Shown here: positions 12,724 through 25,089 of the stretch, piece after piece | Layout: every line of letters begins with the position of its first letter | Numbering within the stretch: position 1 is the first letter of the stretch | Origin: Phyto melanocephala | Taxonomy: Eukaryota > Arthropoda > Insecta > Diptera > Rhinophoridae | DNA length: 64,000 nucleotides | Assembly (NCBI GenBank): GCA_941918925.1 | Contig: OW799234.1 | Location: 58,446,968 to 58,510,967, forward strand | Direction of reading: 5' to 3' | Notes under the pieces: model-generated | What the model saw: the letters and a program-made list of their open reading frames with translations, nothing else | Database searches by the model: none | Told to the model about the DNA's origin: nothing | Program-made: the position numbers and the translations under genes

Positions 12724-14860
12724 AACAAGCAAGAGCACTATATTCGGCTGTGCCGAATCTTTTATACCCACCACCAATTTTGTGTACATTTAAAGCACAT
12801 TATTTATTATTTTGTTAATCGCTATGGAATAATCTCTTTATAATAAAATATGTATCACTTTCTTTATAGAGGGTGGTTAAATTTTAAGGGCCCATGTTGA
12901 AGGTGAACTACACCTAGTCTTTAAAATTGTTTTCAGCATTTCATTTTACAATTCCTAATCTGAAACTTACTCAATTTGATCCGTGGAAAGATACGCAAAT
13001 GAATAAGTCTTTAAAGTTATACAGGTTTTTTATGAAAATGGGCGTTCAAATCAAGATGCATTTTGTGCACTTCGTAATTCTTTTGATCAACATAATCGTT
13101 CAAATTCGTCCATAATCGGGAGAATTATAAAAAATATTTAAATGTCTGCAAAGCAGGTCTGTATGAAATGTGAAAACATCAGTGAATGCCTTCTTAGTTC
13201 ATTGAATGGGAACCATTGCTGTTTTGTTCGATAGTGTGTCAAAAGAGCAGCCAACCTCGACTCATCATCATGCCCAACAATTGAGCATCAACATTGTCAT
13301 TGAAAATTTGGACCATCAGATAGAGGAGTAGCGCCAAGGATGGGGCGGGGGGCCATTTGGCCGATATTTTGTTAAATACATAATTGAACTATACAAATAT
13401 TATCATTGTAAAAAGAAATGGTAATAATTTCTTAAATAATTTGTGTTTTATTTAAATTCAACATCGGCCCTTACTAACATCGATATGATAGTCTTTTAGT
13501 GAAAGTGGTCGTTAAAGTAGGCGTGTCAATAAAGTTTTTGCTAATAAATACAACTTAGATATTTCAATATAGTCATTTATTTTCCCAAAAACTTTGTCAA
13601 TAGAAAAATTACATGAATTTAAGATAAACCGTTATATGGGTTGTAGGCGTTAAAGTGAGCGTTTCACCTAAACTTTTTGGCACAACAAATTCATTGATTA
13701 GAAGGATATATGTAGAAATTTCATCATCATACCTCTAATTTTGTCGGTTTTAAGAGCTTTTAAATTTTATTAACGGTACATAACGTGAAAAGTGGGCGTT
13801 ATAGTAGGCATGTCAAAGTTGTTTTTGCTAATGAGTTCAACTAAGATATTTTAATATAGCCTTTTAGTATTCCAAAATCTTGATTAATAGAGAAATTATA
13901 TGAATTTTAGTTAAAACGTTATATGGGAGGTTGGCGTAAAAGTGAGCGTGGCATCTTAATTTTTTCGCACAGTAATGACAATGCCTAGGGGGATATACGT
14001 AGCAAATTTTATTATCATACCTCTAATTTTGGCGGTTTTATGAACTTTTAAATTTCATTAACGGTAGATAACGTGAAAAGTGGGCGTTATAGTAGGCGTG
14101 TCAAAGTTGTTTTTGCTAATGAGTACAACTGGGGTGTTTAAATATAGCCCTTATATATTCCAAAATCTTGATTAATAGAGAAATTATATGAATTTTAGTT
14201 AAAACGTTATATGGGAGGTGGGCGTAAAAGTGGGCGTGGCACATTATTTTCCGTCACAAAAAAGCCTCTCACCAAAAAGCAAAGTGTGCAAGATTTCAGA
14301 GTCGTACATCCAATTTTGTTGCTTTTATGACGTCTTTGTTTTTATATATACCGAAAAATACACTGTGCGGTATAAGTTTTCGTACATTTTGATCGATAAC
14401 TCCTTTGCTAAGGCATAGATTTAGATGATTTTCGGGGAAAAATATTTCTTTTACTCAGGAAATATATATTCGAAGTTTTATGGGTCTACGTTAATGAGTT
14501 TGGACACAATTCCATTTTATTCGATGTTTGAAGGACACGGTTTTTTCGACCTACTCTTGCTTTTCGAACTATAACTCCTTTCCTAATATTTGGATTTAGC
14601 CCATTTTCAATACCAAACAAACCTTGTCTATAAGAAAGATTGTGGCAAAATTTGAGCACCCTAGCTTTTTCGGTGCGACCTCTATCGTGCTTTCAACAGA
14701 CGGACAGACAGACGGACATACTTAGCTAGATCGTCATAAAATCAAACCCTGATTCAGAATATATATACTTTATGGGGTTTAAAATGGATATTTCGATGTG
14801 TTACAAACGGAATGACAAAATGAATATACGCCCACCATTTTTTTGGTGGCGGGTATAAAA
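12724..14860 (-). mobile_element. Family A Helentron-like element, copy 2
   Basis: Complete minus-strand copy. Order on the minus strand: TATACCCGCCACC 5' end, TATATA core with (GTCC/GTCT)n at 14695-14725, a long ~500-bp leader, three ~290-bp repeat units (starting near 14080, 13795 and 13510), the mariner passenger (12869-13478), the subterminal inverted repeat TGGTGGTGGGTATA, hairpin and TTACTTGTT end (here GCTTGTT). The element has no transposase of its own. Confidence 0.8.
12869..13478 (+). mobile_element. Mariner passenger in family A copy 2
   Basis: Begins GAGGGTGGTTAAATTTTAAG after a TA. The right TIR is cut short: it stops at CATCGGCCCTTA, and the usual AAAATTTAACCACCC is missing. 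The interior contains a shifted N-terminal helix-turn-helix relic (FDPWKDTQMNKSLKLY in a wrong frame) and lacks the catalytic core. Confidence 0.72.
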
Positions 14861-15008
14861 ATAAACACATTATTTATAGTTAAATAATATAGAATATTGC
14901 ATATTTAATTTCAAATTTTAAATAAATAGTCTTTAAATTTTAAGTCTAACATATTCTCAATTATTATTAATTATAACTTGTGATATTAGTTTTATAATAT
15001 ATTTATTA

Positions 15009-16001
15009 CTTGAAAAGCCCGGTGAGCGTTGCTACGCCCCTTAATGAATAAAAATACATTCTGTATTAAAATTGAATATCAAGTACAAAAAGCTAAAAAT
15101 TATAACTTTTTTTAATGGGCGTGGCACTGCCCACTTGTCTAATCACGAAACTATATAGTCATGACGGCTCAATATGTGTGTAAAGTTTCAGAAAAATCGA
15201 TGAATTCAAGTAGCTGAAAATGATAATTTTTTTTATGGGCGTGACACTGCCCACTTTTTTAATCAAGAAATTGTATAGTCATGATAACTCTTTATGTGTG
15301 CAAAGTTTCACAAAAATCGTTAAAGAGCAAGTACCTCAAAATTATAACTTTTTTTATGGGCGTGGCCCTGCCGACCTTTTTAATCACGAAATTATATAGT
15401 ATTGACAGCTCAATATGTGTGTGCAAAGTTTTAGAAAAATCTATCTAGTACAAGTAGCTAAAAATTATAATTCATTTCTTATGGGCTAGGCACTGCCCAC
15501 TTTTTTAATCACGAAATTATATAATCATGAGAGCTCAATATGTTTGTGCAAAGTTTCAGAAAAACCTGTGAAGTTCAAGTAGCTGAAAATGATAACTTTT
15601 TTATGGGCGTGGCACTGCCCATTTTTCTTATCACGAAATTGAAAAGTCATGACAGCTCAATATGTGTGCAAAGTTTTAGGAAAATCGGTTTAGTGCAAGT
15701 ACCTCAAAATTATAACTTTTTTATGAGCGTGGCACTGGCCAGTTTTCTTATCACGAAATTATAAAGTCATCAGAGCTCAATATGTGTGAAAAGTTTCAGA
15801 AAACTCGTTCCGCTGCAAGTACCTCAAAATTGTAACTTCTTTAAGGGCGTGGCACCACCCACTTTTTACCACACATAAACACTCCCTGAAAAGTATACAA
15901 CAACTTGCCAAAGTTTGAGTTCGATCGGTTTTACAGTTTCGGAGTCTATAGCTAACACACACACACAAATACACACGCACACAGAGAGATAGATAGATAG
16001 A
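15009..16001 (-). mobile_element. Non-autonomous Helitron, family C, copy 3 (long)
   Basis: Minus-strand copy with about eight ~105-bp units, each with TGCAAAGTTTCAGAAAAATC and GGGCGTGGCACTGCCCACTT. The 5' end has degenerated into a (CTAT)n tract beginning TCTATC at 16000; the 3' end keeps the GGGGCGTAGCAACGCTCACC hairpin region but ends CAAG rather than CTAG. The unit number (about eight, against four and two to three in the other copies) shows that the internal array expands and contracts. Confidence 0.7.
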
Positions 16002-16186
16002 TAACAATTAATTCAAAATTTTAAAATAATCAAATTTGGAAGCTTGATTTATTTTCTCCAAAACGAACTTGGTTCCTGCCGCCAAAGCTGTTTAAACTCA
16101 AGTAAGTTGAAGTAACTATCAAAGAATTAATTCCTTACATAAATAAATCCTTAAGAAAGAAATGCTCTTCTTTCCAACAGAATATA

Positions 16187-18606
16187 AACAAGTAAGAGCA
16201 CTATATTCGGCTGTGCCGAATCTTTTATACCCACCACCAATTTTGTGTACATTTAAAGCATAATATTTATTATTTTGTTAATCGCTATGGAATAATCTCT
16301 TTATAATGAAATATGTATCACTTTCTTTGTAGAGGGTGGTCAAATTTTAAGGGCCCATGTTGAAGGTGAACCACACCTAAACTTCAACTTTTTTCTTGCA
16401 TTTCATTTGACATTCCTCAATCTCAAACTTAGTCAATTTTATCCGTGAAAAGATACGCAAATGAGCAACGCTTTAAAGTTATTCAGTTTTTCAAATCAAA
16501 ATGCATTTTGTGCCTTTGTGATTCTTTTGGTAAACTTAATCGTTCAAATTCGTCCACAATCGGGAGAATTGTAAAAAATATTTAAATTTCTGCAAAACAG
16601 GTCAGTAAAAATGTTAGAAAATCTGTGAATGCCTCCTTAGTTCGTTGAATGGGAACCATTACTGTTTTTTGCGATAGTGTGGCAAAAGAGCAGTCACCCT
16701 CGACTCATCAGCATGCCCAACAATTGAGCATAAACATTGTCAATGAAAATTTGGACCATCAGATAGAGGAGTGACGCCAAGGTAGGCCATTTGGCCGATA
16801 TTTTGTTAAATACATAGTTGAACCATACAAATATTATCATTATAAAAATAAATGATAATAGTTTCTTAAATAATATGTGTTTTATTTAATTTCAACATCG
16901 GCCCTTAAAATTTAACCACCCTTTATAACATCGATATGCTACTAAAATGCGTTTGTAAATGTAGTATTTCAATGATAGTGGGCCTTAAAGTAGGCGTGTC
17001 AATAAAGTTTCTGCTAATAAATACAACTTAGATATTTCAATATAGTACTTTATTTTCCCAAAAACTTTATATTAGAGAAATTACATGAATCTAAGATAAA
17101 CTGTTATATGGGAGGTAGGCGTTAAAGTGGGCGTATCACTTTTTGGTACAACAATTACCTTGATTAGAAGGATATATGTAGCAAATTTCATCATCAAAAC
17201 TCTAATTTTGTCGGTTTTATGAGCTTTTAAATTTCATTAACGGTATATAACGTGCAAAGTGGGCGTTATAGTAGGCGTGTTAAAGTTGTTTTTGCGAATG
17301 AGTACAACTTAGGTGTTTCAATATAGCCTTTTATAATTCCAAAATCTCTGTTAATAGAGAAATTATATGAATTTTAGGTAAAACGTTATATGGGAGGTGG
17401 GCGTAAAAGTAGGCGTGGCACCTTAATTTTTTGGAAAAGTAATTACATTGTCCAGGGGGATATATTTAGCAAATTTGATCATCATACCTCTAATTTTGTC
17501 GGTTTTATGAGCTTTTAAATTTCATTAACGGTAGATAACGTGAAGAGTGGGCGTTATAGTAGGCGTGTCGAAAATGCTACTGCGAATGAGTACAACTTAG
17601 GTGTTTCAATATAGCCTTTTATAATTCCAAAATCTTTGTTAATAGAGAAATTATATGAATTTTAGGTAAAACGTTATAAAGGAGGTGGGCGTAAAAGTGG
17701 GCGTGGCACCTTAAGTTTTTGGCGCAGTAATGACATTGCCTAGGGGGATACACGTAGCAAATTGGATCATCATACCTCAGGCGGTTTTATGAGCTTTTAA
17801 ATTTCATTAACGGTAGATAACGTGAAAAGTGGGCGTTATAGTGGGCGTGTCAAAGTTGTTTTTGCGAATGAGCACAACTTAGGTGTTTCAATATAGCCCT
17901 TTATTATTCCAAAATCTATATTGATAGAGAAATTATATGAATTTTGTGTAAAACGTTATATGAGAGGTGGGCGTAAAAGAGGGCGTGGCACATTGGTTTT
18001 CCGTTTAAACAAAGAATTTGACCAAAACGCCTTGTGTGCGAAATTTCAGAGTCGTACATCCAATTTTGTTGCTTTTAGAACGTTTTTGTTTTTAAATAAA
18101 CCGAAAAATACACTGTGCGGTATAAATTTTCGTACATTTCGATCGATAACTCCTTTCCTAATGCATAGATTTAGATAATTTTCGGGGAGAAATAGTTTTT
18201 TTACTCAGGAAATATATATTCAAAGTTTCATGAGTCTACGTTAATGCGTTTGGACACAATTCCATTTTATTCGATGTTCGAAGGACACGGTTTTTTCGAC
18301 CTACTCTTGCTTTACGAGTTATAACTCTCTTCCTAGTATTCCGATATAGCCCATTTTCAATACCAAACAAACCTTGTCTATAAGAAAGATTCTGGCAAAA
18401 TTTGAGCCCCCTAGCTTTTTTGGTGCGACCTCTATCGTGCTTTCAACAGACGGACAGACGGACGGACATAGCTAGATCGTCATTAAAATAAACCCCGACT
18501 CAGAATATTTATACTTTATGGGGTCTAAAATGGATATTTCGATGTGTTACAAACGGAATGACAAAATGAATATACCCCCACCATTTTTTTGGTGGCGGGT
18601 ATAAAA
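16187..18606 (-). mobile_element. Family A Helentron-like element, copy 3 (longest)
   Basis: Complete minus-strand copy of 2.42 kb, longer than its relatives because it carries four ~285-bp repeat units (GGGCGTTATAGTAGGCGTGT at about 17258, 17548 and 17828, plus a related unit at 16980) instead of three. It has both diagnostic ends: GGTGGCGGGTATAAAA at 18606 and AACAAGTAAGAGCACTATA at 16187. The (GTCY)n tract is short (18447-18470). Confidence 0.8.
16332..16923 (+). mobile_element. Mariner passenger in family A copy 3
   Basis: Terminal repeats GAGGGTGGTCAAATTTTAAG and its complement, flanked by TA at 16330-16331 and 16924-16925. The interior retains only N-terminal debris and non-coding sequence. 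Confidence 0.75.
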
Positions 18607-18966
18607 ACTACTGAGTAAAAAACTGGCGAAAGATATATATAATTTTTAATTCATAAATAGGTTTTTACTAGTATAAACTAATTCCTAACAAAATGTGTTC
18701 ATGTTTGTCTCAAAAAAGCATTGCTGACAAATTAAATAGTAAACGGCTTGAAAGAGTAAGTTTAATATTGATCTAAAACAGTCATAATAAATTTGAAAAC
18801 ATTAAAAAATTAAGATCATCAAACATTCAAAAAAGGCACAAATGGCCCTATTGTACCATATTTTGTATCACTGATATTAATGTTTAAAGAGACATTGTAT
18901 GTATATGACACAAAAGTGTGAGTCCGACATATTGTGTACTTCCATAATGATTGTGGCTTTAGTACG
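18607..18966. other. AT-rich stretch, nothing recognised
   Basis: No supported feature. Confidence 0.4.
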
Positions 18967-19206
18967 TACCCTGCAGATAATACTGGACTACGTGGTCCAT
19001 TTTAGCTAAGCAAGAGATTTTAGTTAAACAACAAGTTTAACTAAATTGTTGTCAACACGTGTATAATGGTTGTGTAGCTGGCCTATCGAGTAATGACAAA
19101 GAGTAGTTTTGTGACTACTCCGATGGTTTATATTGCGTGATCTTTGGATTAGTCCTAGTCCATTACGGAGTATACTTTACATGCGTTTAGTCACGTCTGC
19201 AGGGTA
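18967..19206. mobile_element. 240-bp MITE with TACCCTGCAGA ends
   Basis: The left end reads TACCCTGCAGA and the right end TCTGCAGGGTA (an exact complement preceded by CACG). Further inward similarity is weak. No coding sequence. A target duplication of clear length is not visible, so the superfamily is open. Confidence 0.6.
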
Positions 19207-19303
19207 GTAATGCACATACACAAACACTACACAAACATATTATTATAGTTTTTATTCACTGTTTACAAAATTTGTATTTGTATTGTATACGTATATCTAT
19301 ATA

Positions 19304-19912
19304 CAGTAGTCGCTCGGTTATATAAACTATTCCAAACAGATCCCGTCACTAAATGGAGAAGTCACAAAATTGAGAGAATAAAATTTTAATTTAATTTCTC
19401 TTTTAATGTTAATATAATTTAATTTCTCCTTTTCTCATTGTTTTCCTTTTTGATTTTACCTTTACAATTTGCAGTCACTTTCAAAATCGCCTTTTTTTCT
19501 TGAAAAATTGACTTGGTCAATTCATATTTATGTGCAAGAGAAGTAACGCTTGCGCCTTTGTCTAAGCTTGCCAAAATGTCATTTTTTTTCTGATTACCTT
19601 TAAAATCTTGCGCTTGATCTTCGATGCCCTATGTAACAAACACTAATGATATCAAAAGACAAAAGACAATCGCTTAAAACTCAACATTCAAAACATTAAA
19701 AAATCAACGGTTGCAGGTTCTTCACTTATTTCGGGGAAAAGGTATTATTCTTATAAGACAAACCATTCAAAAATGTTAACGGTTGAAAGATGTACACACA
19801 GTAGAGATAGGCTGCATTCATTCACTCTTTAGAACTTTCTGTGTTTTAATTTTGTGGTTCACTATTCTGGAGGTTTACATAACTGCAAATTCATATAACC
19901 GAGCGGCTACTG
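19304..19912 (-). mobile_element. Pogo/Tigger-type element, internally deleted
   Basis: Ends are inverted complements CAGTAGTCGCTCGGTTATAT and CAGTAGCCGCTCGGTTATAT, flanked by TA dinucleotides (19302-19303 and 19913-19914). The CAGT...CGCTCGGTTA terminus is typical of pogo/Tigger elements. At 609 bp the element has lost almost all of its transposase. Confidence 0.82.
19440..19610 (-). pseudogene. Pogo-type (CENP-B-like) DNA-binding domain remnant
   Basis: On the minus strand one frame reads DILASLDKGASVTSLAHKYE, continuing LTKSIFQEKKAIL. This matches the N-terminal helix-turn-helix of pogo transposases and CENP-B, where 'I(L)xxLDKGxxVTxLAxxYxxxKSTxxxIKK' is the pattern. It is followed by lysine-rich sequence; the DDE domain is absent. 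It could only be a relic of element end binding. Confidence 0.75.
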
Positions 19913-19914
19913 TA

Positions 19915-20605
19915 TTTCTGTGTGTGGTCGAGTGTGTTTACATGTACATATGTTTTTTTGAACACTCATATACTTGTGAAGTAGGTACATAGAGAGACAA
20001 CAATGTGTCATATTAATACTTGTGTACAATATTGAGGTAAATGACAGTTAGTTATGCCATGCAACAGCTTTATGATTGTTATTGTTTGTTGTCTTTTGTT
20101 AGTATACATTTGCTGTTTACTGTTGTTACTATAGCTGTTTTTGTTTCTCTGTATTAAAATAGAATGCTGGAAAATTAAGAAAAAAATAGTATGCCTTTTG
20201 TTACTTTTTCAAATATTGTTTGAAAATATTGTTTCTTCCAAGAGATAAGAAATAATTTTAGATTTCATTAAACAATTATTTAATAACCGAGATTAAATTT
20301 TTTAACAATCTGGAATAGAAACTATTGTAGAGAATGTTAAATTTACTGAATTTAAACAATTGCACTTATATTTGATACACAATACGTTCTCTTTACTATT
20401 AACTTGTCCAATTTAAATTTTTTAAAATTTTAGATTCTTGCCCTCTCACATATATCTAGACCGAAAATGCCAGCCAACACAACGATGTACTGAAATTGAT
20501 CAATGTAGTCACAACACGAAAATGATAACACAGAATTTTCGTCTTTCGACTCTTAATTTCATTATCGTCAGAGTGACGATTTTTAAGGCTTAAAACATGG
20601 AAGTG
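19915..20605. other. AT-rich stretch, nothing recognised
   Basis: A low-GC stretch rich in TTGT. No family motifs found. Confidence 0.4.
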
Positions 20606-20938
20606 TTAGTAAAGACTATGACTGACTATTAGATTTAGTCGTTCGACATGTCAGAAATTGTATGTGTGTTCAGAAAGTGTGATAGTGTAGACAAAAATTG
20701 CACATACGTGACAGATGTTCTTTGACAAGTATGTCTGATTCCAGAATAGTTTTAAAGTTTTCATAAAATAGTAGTTTCTATCCGATCAGAGTTTATTTTT
20801 GTGAAACAGCTATTGCAGTGTGGCATCGAATCACACATTTTGTTCCCTTTTTTTCGAGTGTAGGAAAGAAACCAATCAGATTTTTATTTGACATAATCGA
20901 ACGACAGTGTAGGATAGTCAGTCAAAGCTTTTAGTGAT
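20606..20938. mobile_element. ~330-bp MITE with TGACTGACTAT inverted ends
   Basis: Left arm at 20619-20650 (TGACTGACTAT...GTCGTTCGA) and right arm at 20896-20926 (TCGAACGAC...ATAGTCAGTCA) are inverted complements over about 30 bp, with weaker similarity extending 12 bp outwards (AGTAAAGAC against ACTAAAAGC). The interior is non-coding. Confidence 0.6.
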
Positions 20939-20964
20939 ATAGTTTTACTGTAAACTCAAAATAA

Positions 20965-23184
20965 AACAAGTAAGAGCACTATATTCGGCTGTGCCGAATC
21001 TTTTATACCCACCACCAATTTTGTGTACATTTCAAGCACAATATTTATTATTTTGTTACTCATTATGGATTAATCTTTTTATAATAAAATATGTATCACT
21101 TTCTTTGTATAGGGTGGTTAAATTTTAAGGGCCCATGTTGAAGGTGAAGTACACCTAGTCTTTAAATTTGTTTTCTGCATTTCATTTGACATTTCTCAAT
21201 CTCAAACTTACTCAATTTGATCCGTGGAAAGATACGCAAATGAGCAACGCTTTAAAGTTATTTAGGTTTTTTATGAAAATGGGCGTTCAAATCAAAATGC
21301 ATTTTGTGCACTTCGTAATTCTTTTGATCAACATAATCATTCAAATTAATCCACAATCGGGAAAATTGTAAAAAATATTTAAATTTCTGCAAAACAGGTC
21401 TGTATAAAATGTTAGAAAATCTGTGAATGCCTTCTTATTTCGTTGAATGGGAAGCATTGCTGTTTTTTGCGATAGTGTGGCAAAAGAGCAGTCAACCTCG
21501 ACTCATCATCGTGCCCAACAATTGAGCATCAACATTGTCATTGAAAATTTGGACCATCAGATAGAGGAGTGGCGCCAAAGATGGGGGGGGGCCATTTGGC
21601 CGATATTTTGTTAAATACATAATTGAACCGTACAAATATTATCATTACAAAAAGAAATAATAATAATTTCCTAAATAATTTGTTTTTTATTTAAATTCAA
21701 CATCAGCCCTTAAAATTTAACCACCCTTTATAACTTCGATATGCTACTAAAAGGCTTTTGTAAATGTAGTCTTTCAATGAAAGTGGGCGTTAAAGTAGGC
21801 GTGTCAATAAAGTTTCTGCTAATAAATACAACTTAGATATTTCAATATAGTTCTTTATTTTCCCAAAAACTTTGTCAATAGAGAAATTACATGAATTTAA
21901 GATAAACCGTTATATGGGAGGTAGGCGTTAAAGTGGGCGTGTCACCTAAACTTTTTGGCACAACAACTTCATTGATTAGAAGGATATACGTAGCAAATTT
22001 GATCATCATACATCAAATTTTGGCGGTTTTATGAGTTTTGAAATTTCATTAACGGTAGATAACGTGAAAAGTGGGCGTTATAGTAGGCGTGTCAAAGTTA
22101 TTTTTGCGAATGAGTACATTTTAGATGTTTCAATACAGCCTTTTATTATTGCAAAATCTTTTTTAATAGAGAAATTATATGAATTTCAGGTAAAACGTTA
22201 TATGGGAGGTGGGCGTAAAAGTGGGCGTGGCACCTTAATTTTTTTGTACAATAATGACATTGCCTAGAGAGATATACGTAGCAAATTTGATCATCATACC
22301 TTTAATTTTGGGGGTTTTATGAGCTTTTAAATTTCATTAAGGCTAGATAACGTGAAAAGTGGGCGTTATAGTAGGCGTGTCAAAGTTATTTTTGCGAATG
22401 AGTACATTTTAGGTGTTTCAATATAGCCCTTTATAATTCCAAAATCTTTATTACTAGAGAAATTATATCAATTTTAGGTAAAACGTTATATGGGAGGTGG
22501 GGGTAAAAGTGGGCGTGGCACATTGATTTTCCGTAAAAAAAAAGCCTTTCAGCAAAAAGCAAAGTGTGCAAAATTTCAGAGTCGTACATCCAATTTTGTT
22601 GCTTTTATGACGTTTTTGTTTTTAAATATACCGAAAAATACACTGTGCGGTATAAATTTTCGTACATTTTGATCGATAACTCCTTTCCTAATGATTAGAT
22701 TTAGGTAATTTTTGGTGAGAAATATTGCTTTGACTCGGGAAATATATATTCGAAGTTTCATGACTGTACGTTAAGCCGTTTGGACACAATACCATTTTAT
22801 TCGATGTTCGTAGGACACGGTTTTTTCGACCTACTCTTGCATTCCGAGCTATAACTCACTTCCTAATATTCCGATATAGCCCATTTTCAATACCAAACAA
22901 ACCTTGTCTATAAGAAAGATTCTGGCAAAATTTGAGCCTCCTAGCTTTTTCGGTGCGACCTCTATCGTGCTTTCAACAGACGGACAGACGGACAGACGGA
23001 CAGACGGACAGACGGACAGACGGACAGACGGACAGACGAACGGACATAGCTAGATCGTCATCAAATCAAACCCTGATTCAGAATATATATACTTTATGGG
23101 GTCTAAAATGGATATTTCGATGTGTTACAAACGGAATGACAAAATGAATATACCCCCACCATTTTTTTGGTGGTGGGTATAAAA
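20965..23184 (-). mobile_element. Family A Helentron-like element, copy 4 (recent)
   Basis: Complete 2.22-kb minus-strand copy with all family parts and three ~287-bp units (21784, 22071, 22358). It is almost base-for-base the same as copy 6 (31579-33790), including identical internal chance reading frames. The differences seen are a T/C at 21408, an 8-bp unit and a G/A change in the (GTCY)n tract (22977-23045). Flanking DNA differs, so this is transposition rather than a block duplication. Confidence 0.85.
21110..21728 (+). mobile_element. Mariner passenger in family A copy 4
   Basis: TAGGGTGGTTAAATTTTAAG left end and its complement at the right, TA-flanked. Carries the frame-shifted N-terminal relic only. 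Confidence 0.78.
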
Positions 23185-23589
23185 AAATTACAGTCGTATA
23201 ATTTTACTTAGAATGATGTACCGGTATAAGACTTTCACATAAACAACACTTTCAAACAAAACTTTCATTTTGAAAACATTTCGAAGGATTGTAATTTCTG
23301 CTAGGGAACCTTACTTTTTCAGAAAAATTTTATTACTTGTTCTAGGTAAGAATTGTTTTTCTGCATTCATATCTGTTCAGTTTTTGTACAGTTATGGCTG
23401 TATTTTTATTGTGTGTATATGGATTTAATGTGTGGCTGAATGGCAGATATACAATTAATGTTTTATATCTATTGGTTTTGTTATTGTTGTCATTTTTGTT
23501 CTTAATTTAGGACATTCACTGTTTCTATGTTTAAGCAATTCATTTTTTTTTATCTTCTTCGTTTAGTTTTAAGTAATATGTGTGTTATT
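23185..23589. other. AT-rich stretch, nothing recognised
   Basis: No supported feature between family A copy 4 and family B copy 1. Confidence 0.4.
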
Positions 23590-24111
23590 TTTATACCCTT
23601 CACACAGTGAAAAAGGGTATATATAGGTTTGTCATTCCGTGTGAAATTTCTACAATTTTCATTTCCGACCCCATAAAGTATATATTTTCTGAAAGCTTAT
23701 GAATAGAGGAGTCGATTAAGCCCTGACCGTCTGTCCGTCTGTCCGTCTGTCCGTCTGACCGTCTGTCCGTGTGTATGTTGAAATCAACTTTTTGAAGCCC
23801 CCCGACATAGGTTGGACCCGGGTAAGGTATTAAAATATCAGAAATATTCGGGAGTAGATCGGTATTGAAAATCAGAAACATCGGTACATAAACAACTGAG
23901 ATATGAGCAAAAACCCACGACCACCTCGATTTTCTTTTCATAAAAACAACATTACAACAACAACATACATACATACAAACGTGTATACTGGTTAGAGAAA
24001 ACGTGGCATCGAATCCCAGCTGAGGCAAAAAAATTTTTTTTTTAATTTTTTTAAAAATTTTTTTTTTAATTTTTTTTTTATTTTTTATTTAATATATTAT
24101 ATATATTTTTA

Positions 24112-24143
<32 letters not shown>

Positions 24144-24357
24144 ATTTTTTTTTGTTTTATATATATTATATATGTATATAATAATTTTTTTTTTTTTAAT
24201 TTTTTTTAAAAATTTTTTTTTTTAAATTTTTTTTTTTATTTTTTATTTTTTTTTTGTTTTTTTTAACATACATACGTGAATTTACTGTTATTGCATGACT
24301 ACACGTTGTGAAGGGTATATAAGATTCGGCACCGCCGAATATAGCGCTTTTACTTGT
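23590..24357 (+). mobile_element. Family B Helentron-like (mini-me/DINE-1-like) element, copy 1
   Basis: Plus strand. 5' end TTATACCCTTCACACAGTG folds back on AAAGGGTATA; then TTCCGACCCCATAAAGTATA core, a (GTCY)n tract at 23720-23775, a conserved ~230-bp middle, a CAACAACATACATACATAC tract, a short tRNA-like patch (23985-24025), a 250-bp T-rich stretch, the subterminal inverted repeat TGTGAAGGGTATA and the 3' hairpin TTCGGCACCGCCGAA with end GCGCTTTTACTTGTT. The core plus (GTCY)n layout resembles what is described for Drosophila mini-me/DINE-1. No protein is encoded; the 142-codon minus-strand open frame is accidental. Confidence 0.8.
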
Positions 24358-25089
24358 TTTTGCTTTCCTTGTTTTCATTATGTGTTGAACTGTCACAAAC
24401 ATTGAACCTAATTCATTCTGGCGTTTTTAAAATGTAGTTTTTTTTAACATCATGATTACAGTGTTTTATTATTTTTTTTTAAGCTAGTTAATAAAATACT
24501 ATATTATGTACTTATAAATCTTATATTTTTTCGATTGAGCTTAAATTTAATATTCATATTTTGAATTTAAATCAGTAATATGTAGGTCAATTTTAAATTA
24601 CTTTTTGGTCTTGGTATGATGTTATGCAAAATATAAAAAATACAAAAAAGTTGTTTATTTTTAGCATATACACTATGCAAATTCATACTTAAAAAAATTA
24701 ATTAAAAGGGTTTACGATTTGTAATTAAAAGGAATTACAATTAAAACGACGTGCTAGATAAGTAGTAGATAAAAATTGTAACTAATAGGATCTAAGTTTT
24801 AATTTAAAAGGTGGGTAACTGCTCAACTTAATTCAAGTAAAAACACAAAATATTTCGTTATTATTACTTAGATTTCGGCAAAAAATCGTTAAAGCGAAAG
24901 TATCGCTAAAAAAAAATTAAGCAATTCACAGTAATTAAACAAGTCAGGACTTGGATTGCTTAATATTAGAAAAAAAGGGCAACAAATTCAAAATTTTTAT
25001 TTAATAATTCAGAGTGCAAACTTTAGTTTAACCTACTTTAAACAAAAGTGTTATAAAAATATGGAAAAGTGTCTTTTTAATAGCAAATA
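24358..25089. other. AT-rich stretch, nothing recognised
   Basis: No supported feature. Confidence 0.4.

Noticed and set aside
22031..22267. Identical 78-, 67-, 61- and 60-codon frames in A copies 4 and 6
   Set aside because: Conservation of the frames reflects near identity of the whole element; other A copies break the frames, and no domain is visible.
22977..23050. GACGGACA repeats that look like a short regularly spaced array
   Set aside because: No spacers and a unit of only 4-8 bp; this is the (GTCY)n microsatellite of family A, not a CRISPR array.
23985..24025. A functional tRNA gene
   Set aside because: No acceptor or anticodon stem can be drawn and the spacing between box-like motifs is too short; kept only as a finding about a tRNA-like patch.
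23600..24028. 142-codon minus-strand frame, with a 150-codon counterpart at 53933-54385
   Set aside because: Both lie in family B copies, include the (GTCY)n tract and change length with it. They recur because the element is repeated, not because a protein is conserved.
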